Assembly: GCF_000019525.1 (NCBI RefSeq)
Contig: NC_010506.1
Location: 5,580,001 to 5,644,000, forward strand
Direction of reading: 5' to 3'
From: Shewanella woodyi ATCC 51908
Lineage (GTDB): Bacteria; Pseudomonadota; Gammaproteobacteria; Enterobacterales; Shewanellaceae
Length of the DNA stretch: 64,000 nucleotides
Under the pieces are notes generated by a model. It did no database searches. It worked only from the letters and a program-made list of their open reading frames with translations, and was not told the DNA's origin. The translations under genes were made by a program, and so were the position numbers. How positions within the stretch are numbered: position 1 is the first letter of the stretch; each line of letters opens with the position of its first letter. Shown here in pieces: positions 35,195 to 45,321 of the stretch.

Positions 35195-36151
35195 ATGCTA
35201 AGATTCACAGTCAGTCTGTTCATCTCTCTTCTACTTGTTGCTTGCAGTCCCAAACCAGTAACAAAAACAATCACCATCGCCATCAATCCTTGGCCAGGAT
35301 ACGAATTACTGTACCTCGCCGAAAGTAAAGGTTTTTTCAAACAAGTAGGGCTAGATATTAAGCTCTCTCAGACAGCCACACTCTCCGATGCTCAGCGAGC
35401 TTACATAAGTGGCCGAGTTGATGGTTTTGCTAGCACCATAGTCGAAGCAGTTCAGGCACAAGAGTTTGGTGGAGACCCCTTAAATATAGTTTTGCTAGCA
35501 GACTACTCCAATGGTGGCGATCTCATTGTAAGCCATGAAGACTTTAAAACATTGAACCAACTCAAAGGACAAAAAGTGGGTTGTGAGGTGAGCTCTCTGG
35601 GGATCTATATCTTAGCTAGAGCGCTTGCGGTATACGATATGTCCCTAGACGATGTGGAGATCGTTAATATGGAACAGGGCAATGCTCTCCAAGCGTTAAA
35701 TAGTGGCCACATTGATGCCATGGTCACCTATCCCCCCTATTCATTTGAAATTTTAAACAGCACCAGCCAAAAGAGTCACAAAGTTTTTACCACAGCAGAG
35801 ATCCCAAATGAGATATTAGATACCGTTTCCTTTTCACAAAATGTGATAAAAGCCAACCCAGATTTAGTGCCTAAGCTACAACAAGCTTGGCAGCTAGCTT
35901 ATGACTATCTTGAACAACACCCAGATGAAGCCATTCAGTTGATGGCTGAACGAGAACTTATATCAGTTGATGAGTTTAGTCAGTCACTTGCTGACATCTA
36001 TTTATTAAGTAATCCAGAGCAAAATAAATTATTAAAAGAGAATAAGAAGCTAACAAACCTTGCTCAATCAGTTTGTGACACTCTCAATAAAGTCGGTGCA
36101 TTTGACAGTTCATGTGAGCATATAGAAACGCTTTTCTATACTGGGATTTAA
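35195..36151 (+). CDS. NMT1/THI5-like periplasmic solute-binding lipoprotein
   Basis: A 318-residue lipoprotein (lipobox LLLVACSP). Residues 25-318 form a type II periplasmic binding fold like SsuA/TauA/NMT1: [42 protein letters not shown], the hinge [17 protein letters not shown] and [14 protein letters not shown]. The ligand is unknown. There is no permease or ATPase gene next to it; instead a hybrid histidine kinase gene begins one base after its stop. This suggests that the binding protein feeds a sensory signal to the kinase rather than transporting. Confidence 0.8.
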   Translation: MLRFTVSLFISLLLVACSPKPVTKTITIAINPWPGYELLYLAESKGFFKQVGLDIKLSQTATLSDAQRAYISGRVDGFASTIVEAVQAQEFGGDPLNIVLLADYSNGGDLIVSHEDFKTLNQLKGQKVGCEVSSLGIYILARALAVYDMSLDDVEIVNMEQGNALQALNSGHIDAMVTYPPYSFEILNSTSQKSHKVFTTAEIPNEILDTVSFSQNVIKANPDLVPKLQQAWQLAYDYLEQHPDEAIQLMAERELISVDEFSQSLADIYLLSNPEQNKLLKENKKLTNLAQSVCDTLNKVGAFDSSCEHIETLFYTGI

Positions 36152-36152
36152 T

Positions 36153-38999
36153 ATGGAAAGCCCGTCTCCCGATACAGAGAATCAACCTCATACCATAAGG
36201 AGCATCGCATTAAAGCTTAACCTAAGCACTCTGTTTATAGGTACATTACTCTGTGGCATTCTGGCTATATATTTTTTTCAAGAGACGCAAGAGAGAGTAA
36301 AAGAGCAGGCTAGCATTGAGCTTACTCAAATCACCGACACATTAAAGCTCGCACTAGAAACCAACTCCCAGCTCTCCAATATGATCCGTATTGTGGGGGT
36401 CTTAACAACCAATAAAAATATTGATCGCCTTTCGGTGATTAAGTCATCTGATATGAGAGTTAATGCCGATAGTTTAACTCAATATAATGGAAGGTTAGCT
36501 AAAGAGGTCTTTCCCGCTCCTATTATGGAGCTGTTAACTAATCCAGCAAGAGTTCATGATCAACAATCTGGTGAGTTTATTGGCAACCATTTACACCATG
36601 CAGTTCAATTTCACTTAATCGATCCTGAAGTAAACCGCCTCAGGCCTTACATCATCTACTTCAAATATGACAAAACCCTATTAGAAGCAGGAATCAATCA
36701 AACTCGTAATAACTACCTGCTTATTGTCATATGTGCATTTAGTTCACTTCTGCTTATTAACCTATGGATACATAAAGTGGTGGTACTCACCCCACTATCT
36801 CAGATCACAGCTCAACTTAAGCACCAAGCTGGACGCAATATCAGCCCAAAGCCCCTAAAAATCTCTACAAGGGATGAGTTCAGTATACTTGCCAATAGCT
36901 ATAACCACTCTGTTCATACTCAGCTACTGCAAAAAAAGGAGCTGGAAAAATCTCACCGCCATATAAAGAATATGACTAGAGTGCTTCCTGTACATTTGAT
37001 CTATGTCGATACCAAACAAAAAATTCAATTTATTAACCGTCACAGCCTTAACTGGTTGGATTGTGAAAGCAATGAGGTGTTGAACCGCACCTGTGAGGCG
37101 ATCATCCCCCCTAAACTTTTTAAACTTATGGCTCCCTTCATTGAACAAACCCTTAAAGGAGAGACATTAACCTTTGATGCTGAGTTCCAACACCTCAATA
37201 GTGAGGAGCTCAACTTCCATATCACTCAAGTACCAGACATTGATGCGGATGGGAAGATAAATGGTTTTTTTGTCTGCATAGAAGATCAGACTCAAACAAG
37301 GAACAATGAGAAGAAAATTGAAAAGTATGCTCAGGATCTTGAGTTTAATAACTGGGCTCTGGATGAAGCCCGTGAAGAGGCTGAGGCCACAGGAAGAGCG
37401 AAATCTGAATTTCTTGCTTGTATGAGCCATGAGATCCGAACACCAATGAATGGCGTGCTAGGCATGCTTAGCCTGCTAAGCAGAACTGAGTTAGATCAAG
37501 ATCAGCAACACCACCTAGAGATAGCCCAAGGTAGTGCTAAGTCTTTGCTTACTCTAATCAATGACATTCTGGACTTCTCTAAGATTGAATCAGGAAAACT
37601 CAATCTTGAGTCTATCGAGTTTAATCTGCATCAAACTTTAGATGAGCTAATACAGCCATTAGCCATTCGAGCGCAAGAGAAGAGCCTTGAATTAACACTA
37701 GACATAAGCCAGATCAAACCCGCGAATATTACTGGAGATCCAGGGAGAATCACCCAAGTCTTAACCAACCTAATAGGGAATGCCATAAAGTTTACCCCTA
37801 AAGGCAGCATTATCGTAACCGGAAAGCTGACCGCTAAAAATAATAATCATCGCCTGACTTTTTCAATCCAAGATACAGGCATTGGGATGAAGCAAGATAA
37901 GCTCGAAAACATATTTCAAGCCTTTAGCCAAGCAGACAATTCAACCACTCGACACTACGGTGGAACAGGGCTAGGACTCTCTATCGCAAAACACCTCAGC
38001 CACCTGATGAATGGAGATATCTCAGTTACCAGCAAAGAGAATATAGGCAGTCACTTCGTAGTAGACCTTGAGATCCAACTACCAGACTCCAACTCAATGA
38101 AACAAGATAACTCCATACTCGACCTCAATAAGCTCCCCGTATTGTTACTAAGCAAAGCCTCGTTTGCCGATAATATACTTGAGAAGATTTTCAGAGAATT
38201 TAATGCAGATATTGAGAGACTAGTCGTAAAGGGAAATGACAAAACTATTGATTTGAGTAAATTAACCAACCCTCATCCCCAATTGATTATTTTGAGCCTA
38301 TCAGCAGGAGAACAAGCTATCAGAGCTGAGCTAGAGAAGCTAAACAGTGAACCATTACTATCAAACATTACAACCTTGCTAAGTTACAACTCAATAGATG
38401 CACCGATTATTCATCACTATTTACAGAAGCAGATCTGTGGAGCCTTCACTAAACCAATCTCACAAATCAGACTTGCCTCCCTGCTCACCAAATACAATCA
38501 AGCACACACCTCCTCTTCTCATGAAGTTACAGTGGACTCTGGCGATGACTGGCTTCTAACAAATCACTTCACTCCCACTCAGCCTAGGCTGCTTTTGGCC
38601 GAAGATAATATGGTCAATCAGCTTGTTGCCGAGGGGATCATCAAGGAGTTTGGTCTAGAAATTGAGATAGTTAACGACGGTATTCAAGCTTTGAAAGCTT
38701 TATCTGACTCTAGTCAAGATAACCCCTACCATCTGATTTTCATGGACTGTCAGATGCCTAAACTAGACGGTTACCAAACCACAGCCAAAATTCGTGATGG
38801 TGAAGCGGGGGAGCATTACAAAAACCTCCCCATCATAGCAATGACAGCAAACGCTATGGTTGGTGACAAGGAAAAATGCCTAGCGATCGGCATGAATGAC
38901 TATATCTCCAAGCCACTCGAGCCAGAACATATCAAGACAGCTTTACTTACTTACCTCGCTCATCTCACAAATAAAAATGAACAACGCCATTCAGGCTAA
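36153..38999 (+). CDS. Hybrid sensor histidine kinase/response regulator
   Basis: A 948-residue membrane kinase. Helices at about 20-40 and 188-208 enclose a periplasmic sensor of about 145 residues. Then come HAMP (about 210-265), PAS (about 275-385), HisKA with [14 protein letters not shown] near residue 430, HATPase with [22 protein letters not shown] and [13 protein letters not shown], a degenerate receiver (about 660-780) and a true receiver (about 808-930) with [17 protein letters not shown] (phospho-Asp) and ISKPLEP. There is no Hpt domain, so phosphotransfer needs a separate protein. Starts one base after the binding-protein stop, so the two act together. Confidence 0.88.
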   Translation: MESPSPDTENQPHTIRSIALKLNLSTLFIGTLLCGILAIYFFQETQERVKEQASIELTQITDTLKLALETNSQLSNMIRIVGVLTTNKNIDRLSVIKSSDMRVNADSLTQYNGRLAKEVFPAPIMELLTNPARVHDQQSGEFIGNHLHHAVQFHLIDPEVNRLRPYIIYFKYDKTLLEAGINQTRNNYLLIVICAFSSLLLINLWIHKVVVLTPLSQITAQLKHQAGRNISPKPLKISTRDEFSILANSYNHSVHTQLLQKKELEKSHRHIKNMTRVLPVHLIYVDTKQKIQFINRHSLNWLDCESNEVLNRTCEAIIPPKLFKLMAPFIEQTLKGETLTFDAEFQHLNSEELNFHITQVPDIDADGKINGFFVCIEDQTQTRNNEKKIEKYAQDLEFNNWALDEAREEAEATGRAKSEFLACMSHEIRTPMNGVLGMLSLLSRTELDQDQQHHLEIAQGSAKSLLTLINDILDFSKIESGKLNLESIEFNLHQTLDELIQPLAIRAQEKSLELTLDISQIKPANITGDPGRITQVLTNLIGNAIKFTPKGSIIVTGKLTAKNNNHRLTFSIQDTGIGMKQDKLENIFQAFSQADNSTTRHYGGTGLGLSIAKHLSHLMNGDISVTSKENIGSHFVVDLEIQLPDSNSMKQDNSILDLNKLPVLLLSKASFADNILEKIFREFNADIERLVVKGNDKTIDLSKLTNPHPQLIILSLSAGEQAIRAELEKLNSEPLLSNITTLLSYNSIDAPIIHHYLQKQICGAFTKPISQIRLASLLTKYNQAHTSSSHEVTVDSGDDWLLTNHFTPTQPRLLLAEDNMVNQLVAEGIIKEFGLEIEIVNDGIQALKALSDSSQDNPYHLIFMDCQMPKLDGYQTTAKIRDGEAGEHYKNLPIIAMTANAMVGDKEKCLAIGMNDYISKPLEPEHIKTALLTYLAHLTNKNEQRHSG

Positions 39000-39089
39000 A
39001 GCTGTAAACAACTGCCAAATTTGACTCCTAAGATTACCCGCTATAACGTGTTAACACATCGCCAAAATAAACAGTACAACGGATAAATT

Positions 39090-40307
39090 ATGTGGCATAG
39101 CATTAGGGCCTATCAAACATCAATCATATTACTTTTAGCACTGATGCTTGGTGGAGCTTTAGGCTTAACCCTTCCCGAAGTAGCATTGAAATTAAAGCCT
39201 ATAGGCCAGATTTTCCTCAATTTACTCTTTATGATTATCGTGCCCTTAGTTGCTATTAGCGTGACCTCCTCCATCGCTAGAATGACAGACCTTAAGCGAT
39301 TGGGCGTAATATTAGTGGCCGTTATGCTTGTCTCGATTACCATGGCGATCGTTCCCGCTGTTGGTATCCTTGGATTAGCAATGGCATTTGATCCTGCACA
39401 AGGGGTGACACTGGATCTGACCCAAGAGATCCAAACTGGGCAGGGAAGCATGGACTTCGTCTCATTGTTAACCACCAATGACTTTGTTGGTTTACTCTCA
39501 AAATCAAACATCCTTGCCTTAATCATCATGTCGGTGATTTCAGGCATCGCTATTGGACAATCTGGCGAAGATGGCAAACGCATCTCATCTATGCTTGATA
39601 GTTTGAACACTGTCATTATGAAAATAGTGTCTATCTTGATGTACGGCGCCCCCATTGGGCTTGGAGCCTATTTCGCTTCAACCATGGCCAGTCAAGACCC
39701 AGAGATAATCACAACGTTTGCACATACCATAGGCCTATTTTTTATTGCTTCTTTTATCTACCTGACATTGGGCTCAAGCTTATATGCATGGTTAGGTGGT
39801 GGAGCAAAAGGGGTCCATCAGTTCTGGCGTAATGCGATAGAACCCGCTGCAACTGCGTTAGGAACCAGTTCATCATTGGCCAGTTTGCCAGTGAATATAA
39901 GAGCAGCGAATAAAATGGGCATTAAGGAGGAGATTGCAGACATATGCTTGCCGCTGCTCGTTAACCTAAACAAAGGTGGCGCTTCGATGATCACTGCCCT
40001 AAAGATTATCTTTATCTACTCATTACTAGGATTAGAGTTTACCCATGAGGTCTTTGCCATCACTGTTTTAATCTCGGTTTTATCCGCATTTGTTATTGGA
40101 GGCGTACCAGGAGGTGCGTTTCTTGGAGAGATATTTATTGTCACAACCCTTGGTCTACCTCTAGAGACGATACCTATCTTAGTGATTATAGGCGCTGTTA
40201 CTGACGCGCCCTCAACCGTGATCAATGTGGTACACGACCTCAATGCAACACAGATTATAGAGCGATTTACACAGAGAGAGAGTAAAGATCAGGAAGTTGT
40301 CGTATGA
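39090..40307 (+). CDS. Dicarboxylate/amino acid:cation symporter (DAACS)
   Basis: A 405-residue inner-membrane symporter of the GltP/DctA/SstT family, driving Na+- or H+-linked uptake of glutamate or C4-dicarboxylates. Typical segments are LNLLFMIIVPLVAISVTSSIARM, SSSLASLPVNIRAANKMG (the serine-rich re-entrant loop), LLVNLNKGGASMITALK (variant of the xxNxxGT hairpin) and DAPSTVINVVHDLNAT. About eight helices. It overlaps the next lipoprotein gene by four bases (GTATGA). Which acid is carried cannot be told. Confidence 0.88.
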   Translation: MWHSIRAYQTSIILLLALMLGGALGLTLPEVALKLKPIGQIFLNLLFMIIVPLVAISVTSSIARMTDLKRLGVILVAVMLVSITMAIVPAVGILGLAMAFDPAQGVTLDLTQEIQTGQGSMDFVSLLTTNDFVGLLSKSNILALIIMSVISGIAIGQSGEDGKRISSMLDSLNTVIMKIVSILMYGAPIGLGAYFASTMASQDPEIITTFAHTIGLFFIASFIYLTLGSSLYAWLGGGAKGVHQFWRNAIEPAATALGTSSSLASLPVNIRAANKMGIKEEIADICLPLLVNLNKGGASMITALKIIFIYSLLGLEFTHEVFAITVLISVLSAFVIGGVPGGAFLGEIFIVTTLGLPLETIPILVIIGAVTDAPSTVINVVHDLNATQIIERFTQRESKDQEVVV

Positions 40308-40723
40308 AGAGCTTACTAGCCATTGCAATAATAGTACTATTCTTCCCCCTTATTGGTTGTCAGGTAAGCCAACACAAGCAAACATCAGATAAGAATAAAA
40401 GCAGCATATCTGAGCCGATACATAAAGGAGTATATGTTTGGGGTCATGAAGTTAGCTCTTATCAACCTTGTGGAGAACATTTAACCTATTGGGTGACAGC
40501 AACGCCAGCCAGTGATGAGTTAAACCAGCTTTCACTCGCCTTGAGTGAAACTCGCAATGCTCCTTATCAACCTATCTATATCGAAGCCGCGATTCATCCA
40601 ATAGATCGCAACAGCCATCCAGCGTTTTCCGATGGGTTTGCTGCTGATTACGACGCTATTATTGAGATATCCAATGTCTATATGAAACTCACAGAGCTCC
40701 CATCTAGCTGTAAGCTTAAGTAG
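40304..40723 (+). CDS. Uncharacterised lipoprotein
   Basis: 139 residues with signal and lipobox LIGCQVSQ. The conserved-looking core is GVYVWGHEVSSYQPCGEHLTYWVTAT, a pattern seen in COG3650/NlpE-like small lipoproteins of marine bacteria. Its ATG overlaps the stop of the symporter gene, so it is translationally coupled. Function unknown. Confidence 0.6.
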   Translation: MKSLLAIAIIVLFFPLIGCQVSQHKQTSDKNKSSISEPIHKGVYVWGHEVSSYQPCGEHLTYWVTATPASDELNQLSLALSETRNAPYQPIYIEAAIHPIDRNSHPAFSDGFAADYDAIIEISNVYMKLTELPSSCKLK

Positions 40724-40775
40724 CTAATTGGGGTTCCATCTCTATTTCTCAAATCCACACCATGGCTTTGCAATG

Positions 40776-40811
40776 AAAAAAGCCCAAGCTAGCGACGTTA
40801 GCTTGGGCTTG
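40776..40811. terminator. Hairpin terminator between convergent genes
   Basis: GCCCAAGCTA/TAGCTTGGGC stem preceded by AAAAAA and followed by TT, between the lipoprotein gene and the convergent subtilase gene. Confidence 0.75.
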
Positions 40812-40865
40812 CTGCAACGCTAAAAAGCGAAGGTTCTACTTTAATATCAAGTCAGTCATTCCGAC

Positions 40866-42965
40866 TTAGTTACAACTACCGTTATTGCTCCACACTGCCC
40901 ATTGTCCAGAGTTATCAGCTGGATTTTGGTTTTGTGTCCACCAGTTAGCGGTATATTTAACATTGTTATATGCCACCTGATCGCCTGTGTTATATACAGT
41001 TGAAGCCGACCAGCTAGCTAAACCATTGCACCCCTGCACACCATCAGCTACTGCAACCGTTTGTACCTGTGTATGACTTAAGCCTTGAGCATCTTCAACT
41101 GTTAAGCTCACTTGGTAATCACCGCTTGCACCAAAAGTGTGCACAGGATTAGTTTGGTTAGAAACGCTACCATCACCAAACTGCCAAGCATGACTAGAGA
41201 CAGCGTTGTCATCTGTAGACTGACTACTAAAGCTTACGGTCAATCCAGATGCTGATGCACTAAAGCTGGCCACAGGAGGCTGATTAGGATTACTGCCACC
41301 ACTGCACTCGCCACGATCGGCCCACACATTGGAATAAACGTCAGGCTGCGCACCCGTTGACCACCAAGTAGCCTCATATTTGCTACTGCTATATGAGACT
41401 AGATCGCCGATGGCGTATGAGGTACTTGCATTCCAAGCGCTCAATCCATCACAACCTTCACCGCCACCGCTGCCAATCGACACTGTTGCCGACTTACTAC
41501 TGGTTTGATTAGCCGTATCAGTTACCGTCAGAGTCACACTAAAGTCACCATTACTGGTATAAGTATGCACAGGGCTTGCTTGAGTAGAACTTGTTTGATC
41601 GCCAAAGTCCCAATAATAGCTGCTAATGCCATTATCATCGCTAGAGGCATTACTAAAGTTCACCGTACTGCCATTGACTGCCACATTAAAGTTGGCGACT
41701 GGCGGCTGATCTACCCCACCTCCGCCACCACAACTACTGGTCAGTAAGTAATCATAAGCGGCTTTGGCTTTTACGATGCCATAACCGTAAGAAGTATCCC
41801 GGCCAGCACTGCCACGATCTTCAGCAGTGGCGTTTAATGCACTACGAATTTCAGCGGGTGTACAGCTTGGGAAATGACTCCAAACCAAAGCTGCAACCCC
41901 GGCAACATGGGGCGTCGCCATCGAAGTGCCACTAATCGATTTATAACCCCCATTATTCCAGGTTGAGTTCACATCAACACCTGGCGCGGCAATTTCTACC
42001 TGTGAGTTATACTGCGAAAATGACGCTTTAGTACCTGAACTATCAACAGCAGCCACTGACATCACTTCATCATATGATGCAGGATAAGACAGAGTACTGT
42101 TGCCATCATTCCCCGCAGCAGCAATGCTCAACACGCCTTGACTGGTAGCATTGGCAAACGCTTGTCGCTCTGCAGATGATGCAGCACCACCACCTAAACT
42201 CATACTGATCACATCCGCACCTGCCGCCACACATTGGTTAACAGCAGCAACCATGTCTGAACCATAAGCCCAACTTCCACTGTCATCAAACACCTTAACA
42301 ATGTGCAAGCCGACTAATCCCGACGGGTTAACGCCAACTACGCCTTGATTATTACCACCAATAGCCGCAATGGTGCCCGCAACATGGGTACCATGGCCAT
42401 TGCCATCACTGTACCAGTTACCGGTATTATTGCTGCCATAACCATCGTCTCCAGTTACGCCCGTACTGGGCAGATCACTATGGCCCCGGGTATAGCCAGT
42501 ATCAGTGATACACACCTTTCGATTGGCAGTTTGACTATCCGAAACTAAATTAGCCTGCACCATACCAATACCATAAGGTGATGATTCGGCCATCAGGTAA
42601 CGCTTAGGGTCAACCTCAACCAGCGCAACATTCGGATCTGCAGATAACGCTTGGTATTGCTCACTATCGAGCATAACTGCCATTGCATTGATTTGTGGCA
42701 ACGGCAAAACGACCTCGGCGCTAACACCTGCGGCGGTTTGTTGCATCAAATCAACTTTGGCTTGGGTAAACACAGCTGGCGAAGATTTGCCCTGCTGTAA
42801 GCTAATAATACTGCGATCGGTCATCTGCACTATAAAGCGCTGTGCTTGTTTCTGATCAACAGTGGATTGCACCAAGTTTTGGCTTTGAGCATTAACGGCA
42901 GCGGCAACTAAGCTCAGGGTAAAAGCTGCTGCTAAAGGGAGTTTCTGTTTATTTATTGTTTTCAT
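40866..42965 (-). CDS. Secreted subtilisin-like protease with PKD and chitin-binding domains
   Basis: A 699-residue exported S8 peptidase. A signal peptide (residues 1-26, ending VNAQ) is followed by an I9-type propeptide (RFIVQMTDRSII...VALVEVDP) and a catalytic domain with Asp in VCITDTGYT, His in GNGHGTHVAGTIAA and Ser in SGTSMATPHVAGVAAL. The C-terminal half has PKD (VANFNVAVNGSTVNFS), a CBM5/12-like module (WNASTSYAIGDLVSYSSSKYEATWW), a second PKD and a second CBM5/12 (WSASTVYNTGDQVAYNNVKYTANWW). This suggests extracellular proteolysis bound to chitin or another polysaccharide. Monocistronic. Confidence 0.9.
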   Translation of the reverse strand: MKTINKQKLPLAAAFTLSLVAAAVNAQSQNLVQSTVDQKQAQRFIVQMTDRSIISLQQGKSSPAVFTQAKVDLMQQTAAGVSAEVVLPLPQINAMAVMLDSEQYQALSADPNVALVEVDPKRYLMAESSPYGIGMVQANLVSDSQTANRKVCITDTGYTRGHSDLPSTGVTGDDGYGSNNTGNWYSDGNGHGTHVAGTIAAIGGNNQGVVGVNPSGLVGLHIVKVFDDSGSWAYGSDMVAAVNQCVAAGADVISMSLGGGAASSAERQAFANATSQGVLSIAAAGNDGNSTLSYPASYDEVMSVAAVDSSGTKASFSQYNSQVEIAAPGVDVNSTWNNGGYKSISGTSMATPHVAGVAALVWSHFPSCTPAEIRSALNATAEDRGSAGRDTSYGYGIVKAKAAYDYLLTSSCGGGGGVDQPPVANFNVAVNGSTVNFSNASSDDNGISSYYWDFGDQTSSTQASPVHTYTSNGDFSVTLTVTDTANQTSSKSATVSIGSGGGEGCDGLSAWNASTSYAIGDLVSYSSSKYEATWWSTGAQPDVYSNVWADRGECSGGSNPNQPPVASFSASASGLTVSFSSQSTDDNAVSSHAWQFGDGSVSNQTNPVHTFGASGDYQVSLTVEDAQGLSHTQVQTVAVADGVQGCNGLASWSASTVYNTGDQVAYNNVKYTANWWTQNQNPADNSGQWAVWSNNGSCN

Positions 42966-43550
42966 TATGTACCTTCACATTGTGTGAAGCTCGCTGTGAA
43001 AACGCGACAACTAAACACGTCAACAGGAGCCGTGTATTTACATGTCAAACAAGTAATGCGAATAACTAATTATTCACTTTACTCGCATTTAATTAAGCGT
43101 AACTTTATTAGTCAGTCAAACTAATTATCAGTAACTTACTGTAACGACCAGCTAAATAATTGACATGTAAAAAATGCGTAAATATTTAGATACGGTTAGA
43201 ACAAATATTCTACAGAAATGAATTTAATATTATTAATCAATAACTTATAACACACACTTAAGCAGCTTTAACCTTAGGGATTATAGCTGTGTAAAATTCA
43301 AGCAACGAAAATATCATAACCTAATAGAATTACATATAAATCAAGGGTATAAGCCAACTGTTCTGCTGTCATATAAAACTGGTAACCGTTGGCTTCATTT
43401 AACATTCATTGATTTCAGTTTTAAGTCTCATCCATATTCATAAACTTGATTGGCTATTTTAGTGAATAAACTAGTTAGCTTTTACCATGATTTTTAATCT
43501 AAAAACGGCTAATCTATAAAGGTTTACAAACATGCTACAAAGGACCTTTT
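42966..43550. promoter_or_regulatory. Long AT-rich intergenic region upstream of the subtilase
   Basis: 585 bases with no gene. Two perfect 12-base inverted copies, TTTACATGTCAA (43037-43048) and TTGACATGTAAA (43160-43171), lie 111 bases apart and may be a regulator binding pair for the protease promoter. The rest is AT-rich and contains promoter-like sequence that cannot be ranked. Confidence 0.4.
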
Positions 43551-44102
43551 ATGCGCTTACTTCTCACCTTTTTTCTGCTGGCATTTACCTTTGCATCTTC
43601 TGCCGCCGTGTATAAATGGGTCGATAAAGATGGCAAAACTCACTTTTCAGATAAGCCAATTGAAAACTCAGAAGAGGTTGAGTTCAAAAGTAATACCCAA
43701 AACCAAATAACGCCTTCCCCAATTCAAGCTATTTCCAGAAACGCAGATAACAATGAAGAGTTAGCCCCATCGACACAGTACTCCGTAAGGATTCAATCTC
43801 CTAAAGAGGAGGAAACAATAAGAGAGAACAGTGGTGATGTCACAGTAATGGCACGTATCTCCCCAGATTTAAAACCTGATCACCTTTTAGTCATCCTCAT
43901 GGATGACAAGGTTATGGGTTCCGCTCAAACAACGCCTATCTTCAGCCTTAAGAATATTCCTCGTGGTGAACACACCTTTGTTATCAAAGCGGTGGCTCAA
44001 AACGGCAAACAACTTGCATCGTCACCACCAAGAAAGATCTATCTTCACAGAGCAATTGTGAATAACAGCAAAAAACCGACACCATTTGGTAAAGGGAGTT
44101 AA
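43551..44102 (+). CDS. DUF4124-domain exported protein
   Basis: A 183-residue exported protein. After the signal sequence ending SSA come residues AVYKWVDKDGKTHFSDKPIENSEEVE, the DUF4124 hallmark. The C-terminal half is beta-rich (YSVRIQSPKEEETIRENSGDVTVMARI...HTFVIKAVAQNGK) like an Ig-fold module. AAAGGACC precedes the ATG. In many gammaproteobacteria a DUF4124 gene lies next to glnL-glnG, as here; role unknown. Confidence 0.8.
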   Translation: MRLLLTFFLLAFTFASSAAVYKWVDKDGKTHFSDKPIENSEEVEFKSNTQNQITPSPIQAISRNADNNEELAPSTQYSVRIQSPKEEETIRENSGDVTVMARISPDLKPDHLLVILMDDKVMGSAQTTPIFSLKNIPRGEHTFVIKAVAQNGKQLASSPPRKIYLHRAIVNNSKKPTPFGKGS

Positions 44103-44174
44103 TTAACTCTCTAAAATACATAAGGTTAATCTGTCAGTTCACCTAAATTGCTTCCTTAAAAGATAGTTGCAGCT

Positions 44175-44204
44175 TGCACTAGTTTGGTGCACCATAATGG
44201 TGCA
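44175..44204 (+). promoter_or_regulatory. Two overlapping NtrC boxes before glnL
   Basis: TGCACTAGTTTGGTGCA (44175-44191) and TGCACCATAATGGTGCA (44188-44204) share four bases (TGCA). The second is a perfect dyad with the consensus. They lie 21-50 bases before the glnL start without an adjacent sigma-54 element, so they probably allow NtrC to repress glnL-glnG. Confidence 0.8.
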
Positions 44205-44225
44205 ATTAGGCCAATAGGAATACTG

Positions 44226-45272
44226 ATGGATACAAAACACCTGCTCAATAATCTGGTCACTGCTGTGATTGTGATCGATGCAGATCTAAAACTCTGCTAC
44301 GCAAATGCGGCTGCAGAACAGCTATTAGGTGTCGGAATTCATCGCTTAACAGAACATTTCCTTGCTGATAATTTTCGACTTATTGGTGTTAGTAATGAAC
44401 TACTAACAGAGTCTATTAAGGAAAATCAGGGGTTAACGGTTAATACTGCTTCATTAATTACATTTGATAATCAGCATCATACAGTTGATATTACTCTTTC
44501 TCCTCTAGAACAAGAGCAGGGTCTTGCGTTGCTAGAGCTGCGTCAGGTCGACCAACAACTGCGTATTCACCAGCAGCTAACCCTTGATGCTCAGCAGCAG
44601 GCTGCGCAGTACCTAGTACGAAACCTAGCTCATGAAATTAAAAACCCGTTGGGCGGTCTTCGTGGTGCAGCACAACTATTATCCAGAGAGCTACACGATC
44701 CCCAACTCAATGAGTTTACTGATCTCATCATTGAGCAAGCCGATAGGTTACGAAACTTAGTTGACCGTTTACTTGGCCCGCAAAAGCCGACTAAACATAG
44801 TCTGCATAATATCCATGAAGTTATTCAGAAAGTACTAAAGCTTGTTTCTATGGCGCTCCCAGAAAATATAGATTTAGAGCAAGATTATGATCCATCTATA
44901 CCTGATATCCAGATGGATCCTGAGCAACTACAACAGGCGATACTCAACATAGTACAAAATGCCGTTCAAGCCTTGGAATGCGGTGGTGGGAATATTCTTA
45001 TTAAGACACGCACGCAGCATCAGGTAACAATAGGAACCGAAAGGCACAAGTTAGTACTAGCACTATCGATTATAGATAATGGCCCTGGGGTAAAACCTGA
45101 GCTATTGGACACTCTCTTCTACCCTATGGTCACTGGACGAGATAATGGCTCAGGGCTAGGTTTATCAATCTCGCACAACTTTGCCAGATTGCATGGAGGT
45201 AGAATCGACTGCCAATCAACCTCTGCTGGAACAGAGTTCACCATTTTACTGCCAATTGAAAACAATAATTAA
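44226..45272 (+). CDS. glnL: Nitrogen regulation sensor kinase NtrB
   Basis: About 348 residues from the ATG at 44226; an upstream frame (to 44184) would pass through the NtrC boxes and is rejected. PAS domain at about 5-115, HisKA with NLAHEIKNPLGGLRGAAQLLS (phospho-His), HATPase with NIVQNAVQALE, DNGPGVKPELL and GSGLGLSISHN. It phosphorylates NtrC under nitrogen limitation and is controlled by PII. A short gap separates it from glnG. No transmembrane helix. Confidence 0.95.
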   Translation: MDTKHLLNNLVTAVIVIDADLKLCYANAAAEQLLGVGIHRLTEHFLADNFRLIGVSNELLTESIKENQGLTVNTASLITFDNQHHTVDITLSPLEQEQGLALLELRQVDQQLRIHQQLTLDAQQQAAQYLVRNLAHEIKNPLGGLRGAAQLLSRELHDPQLNEFTDLIIEQADRLRNLVDRLLGPQKPTKHSLHNIHEVIQKVLKLVSMALPENIDLEQDYDPSIPDIQMDPEQLQQAILNIVQNAVQALECGGGNILIKTRTQHQVTIGTERHKLVLALSIIDNGPGVKPELLDTLFYPMVTGRDNGSGLGLSISHNFARLHGGRIDCQSTSAGTEFTILLPIENNN

Positions 45273-45321
45273 TCCACAGCAAACTAAAGAACTGTGTAAA
45301 AGACCTAAAGGATAGATGAGT

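Noticed and set aside
44184..44225. Longer start of glnL
   Set aside because: It would place coding sequence over the two NtrC boxes, and the residues do not match the family.
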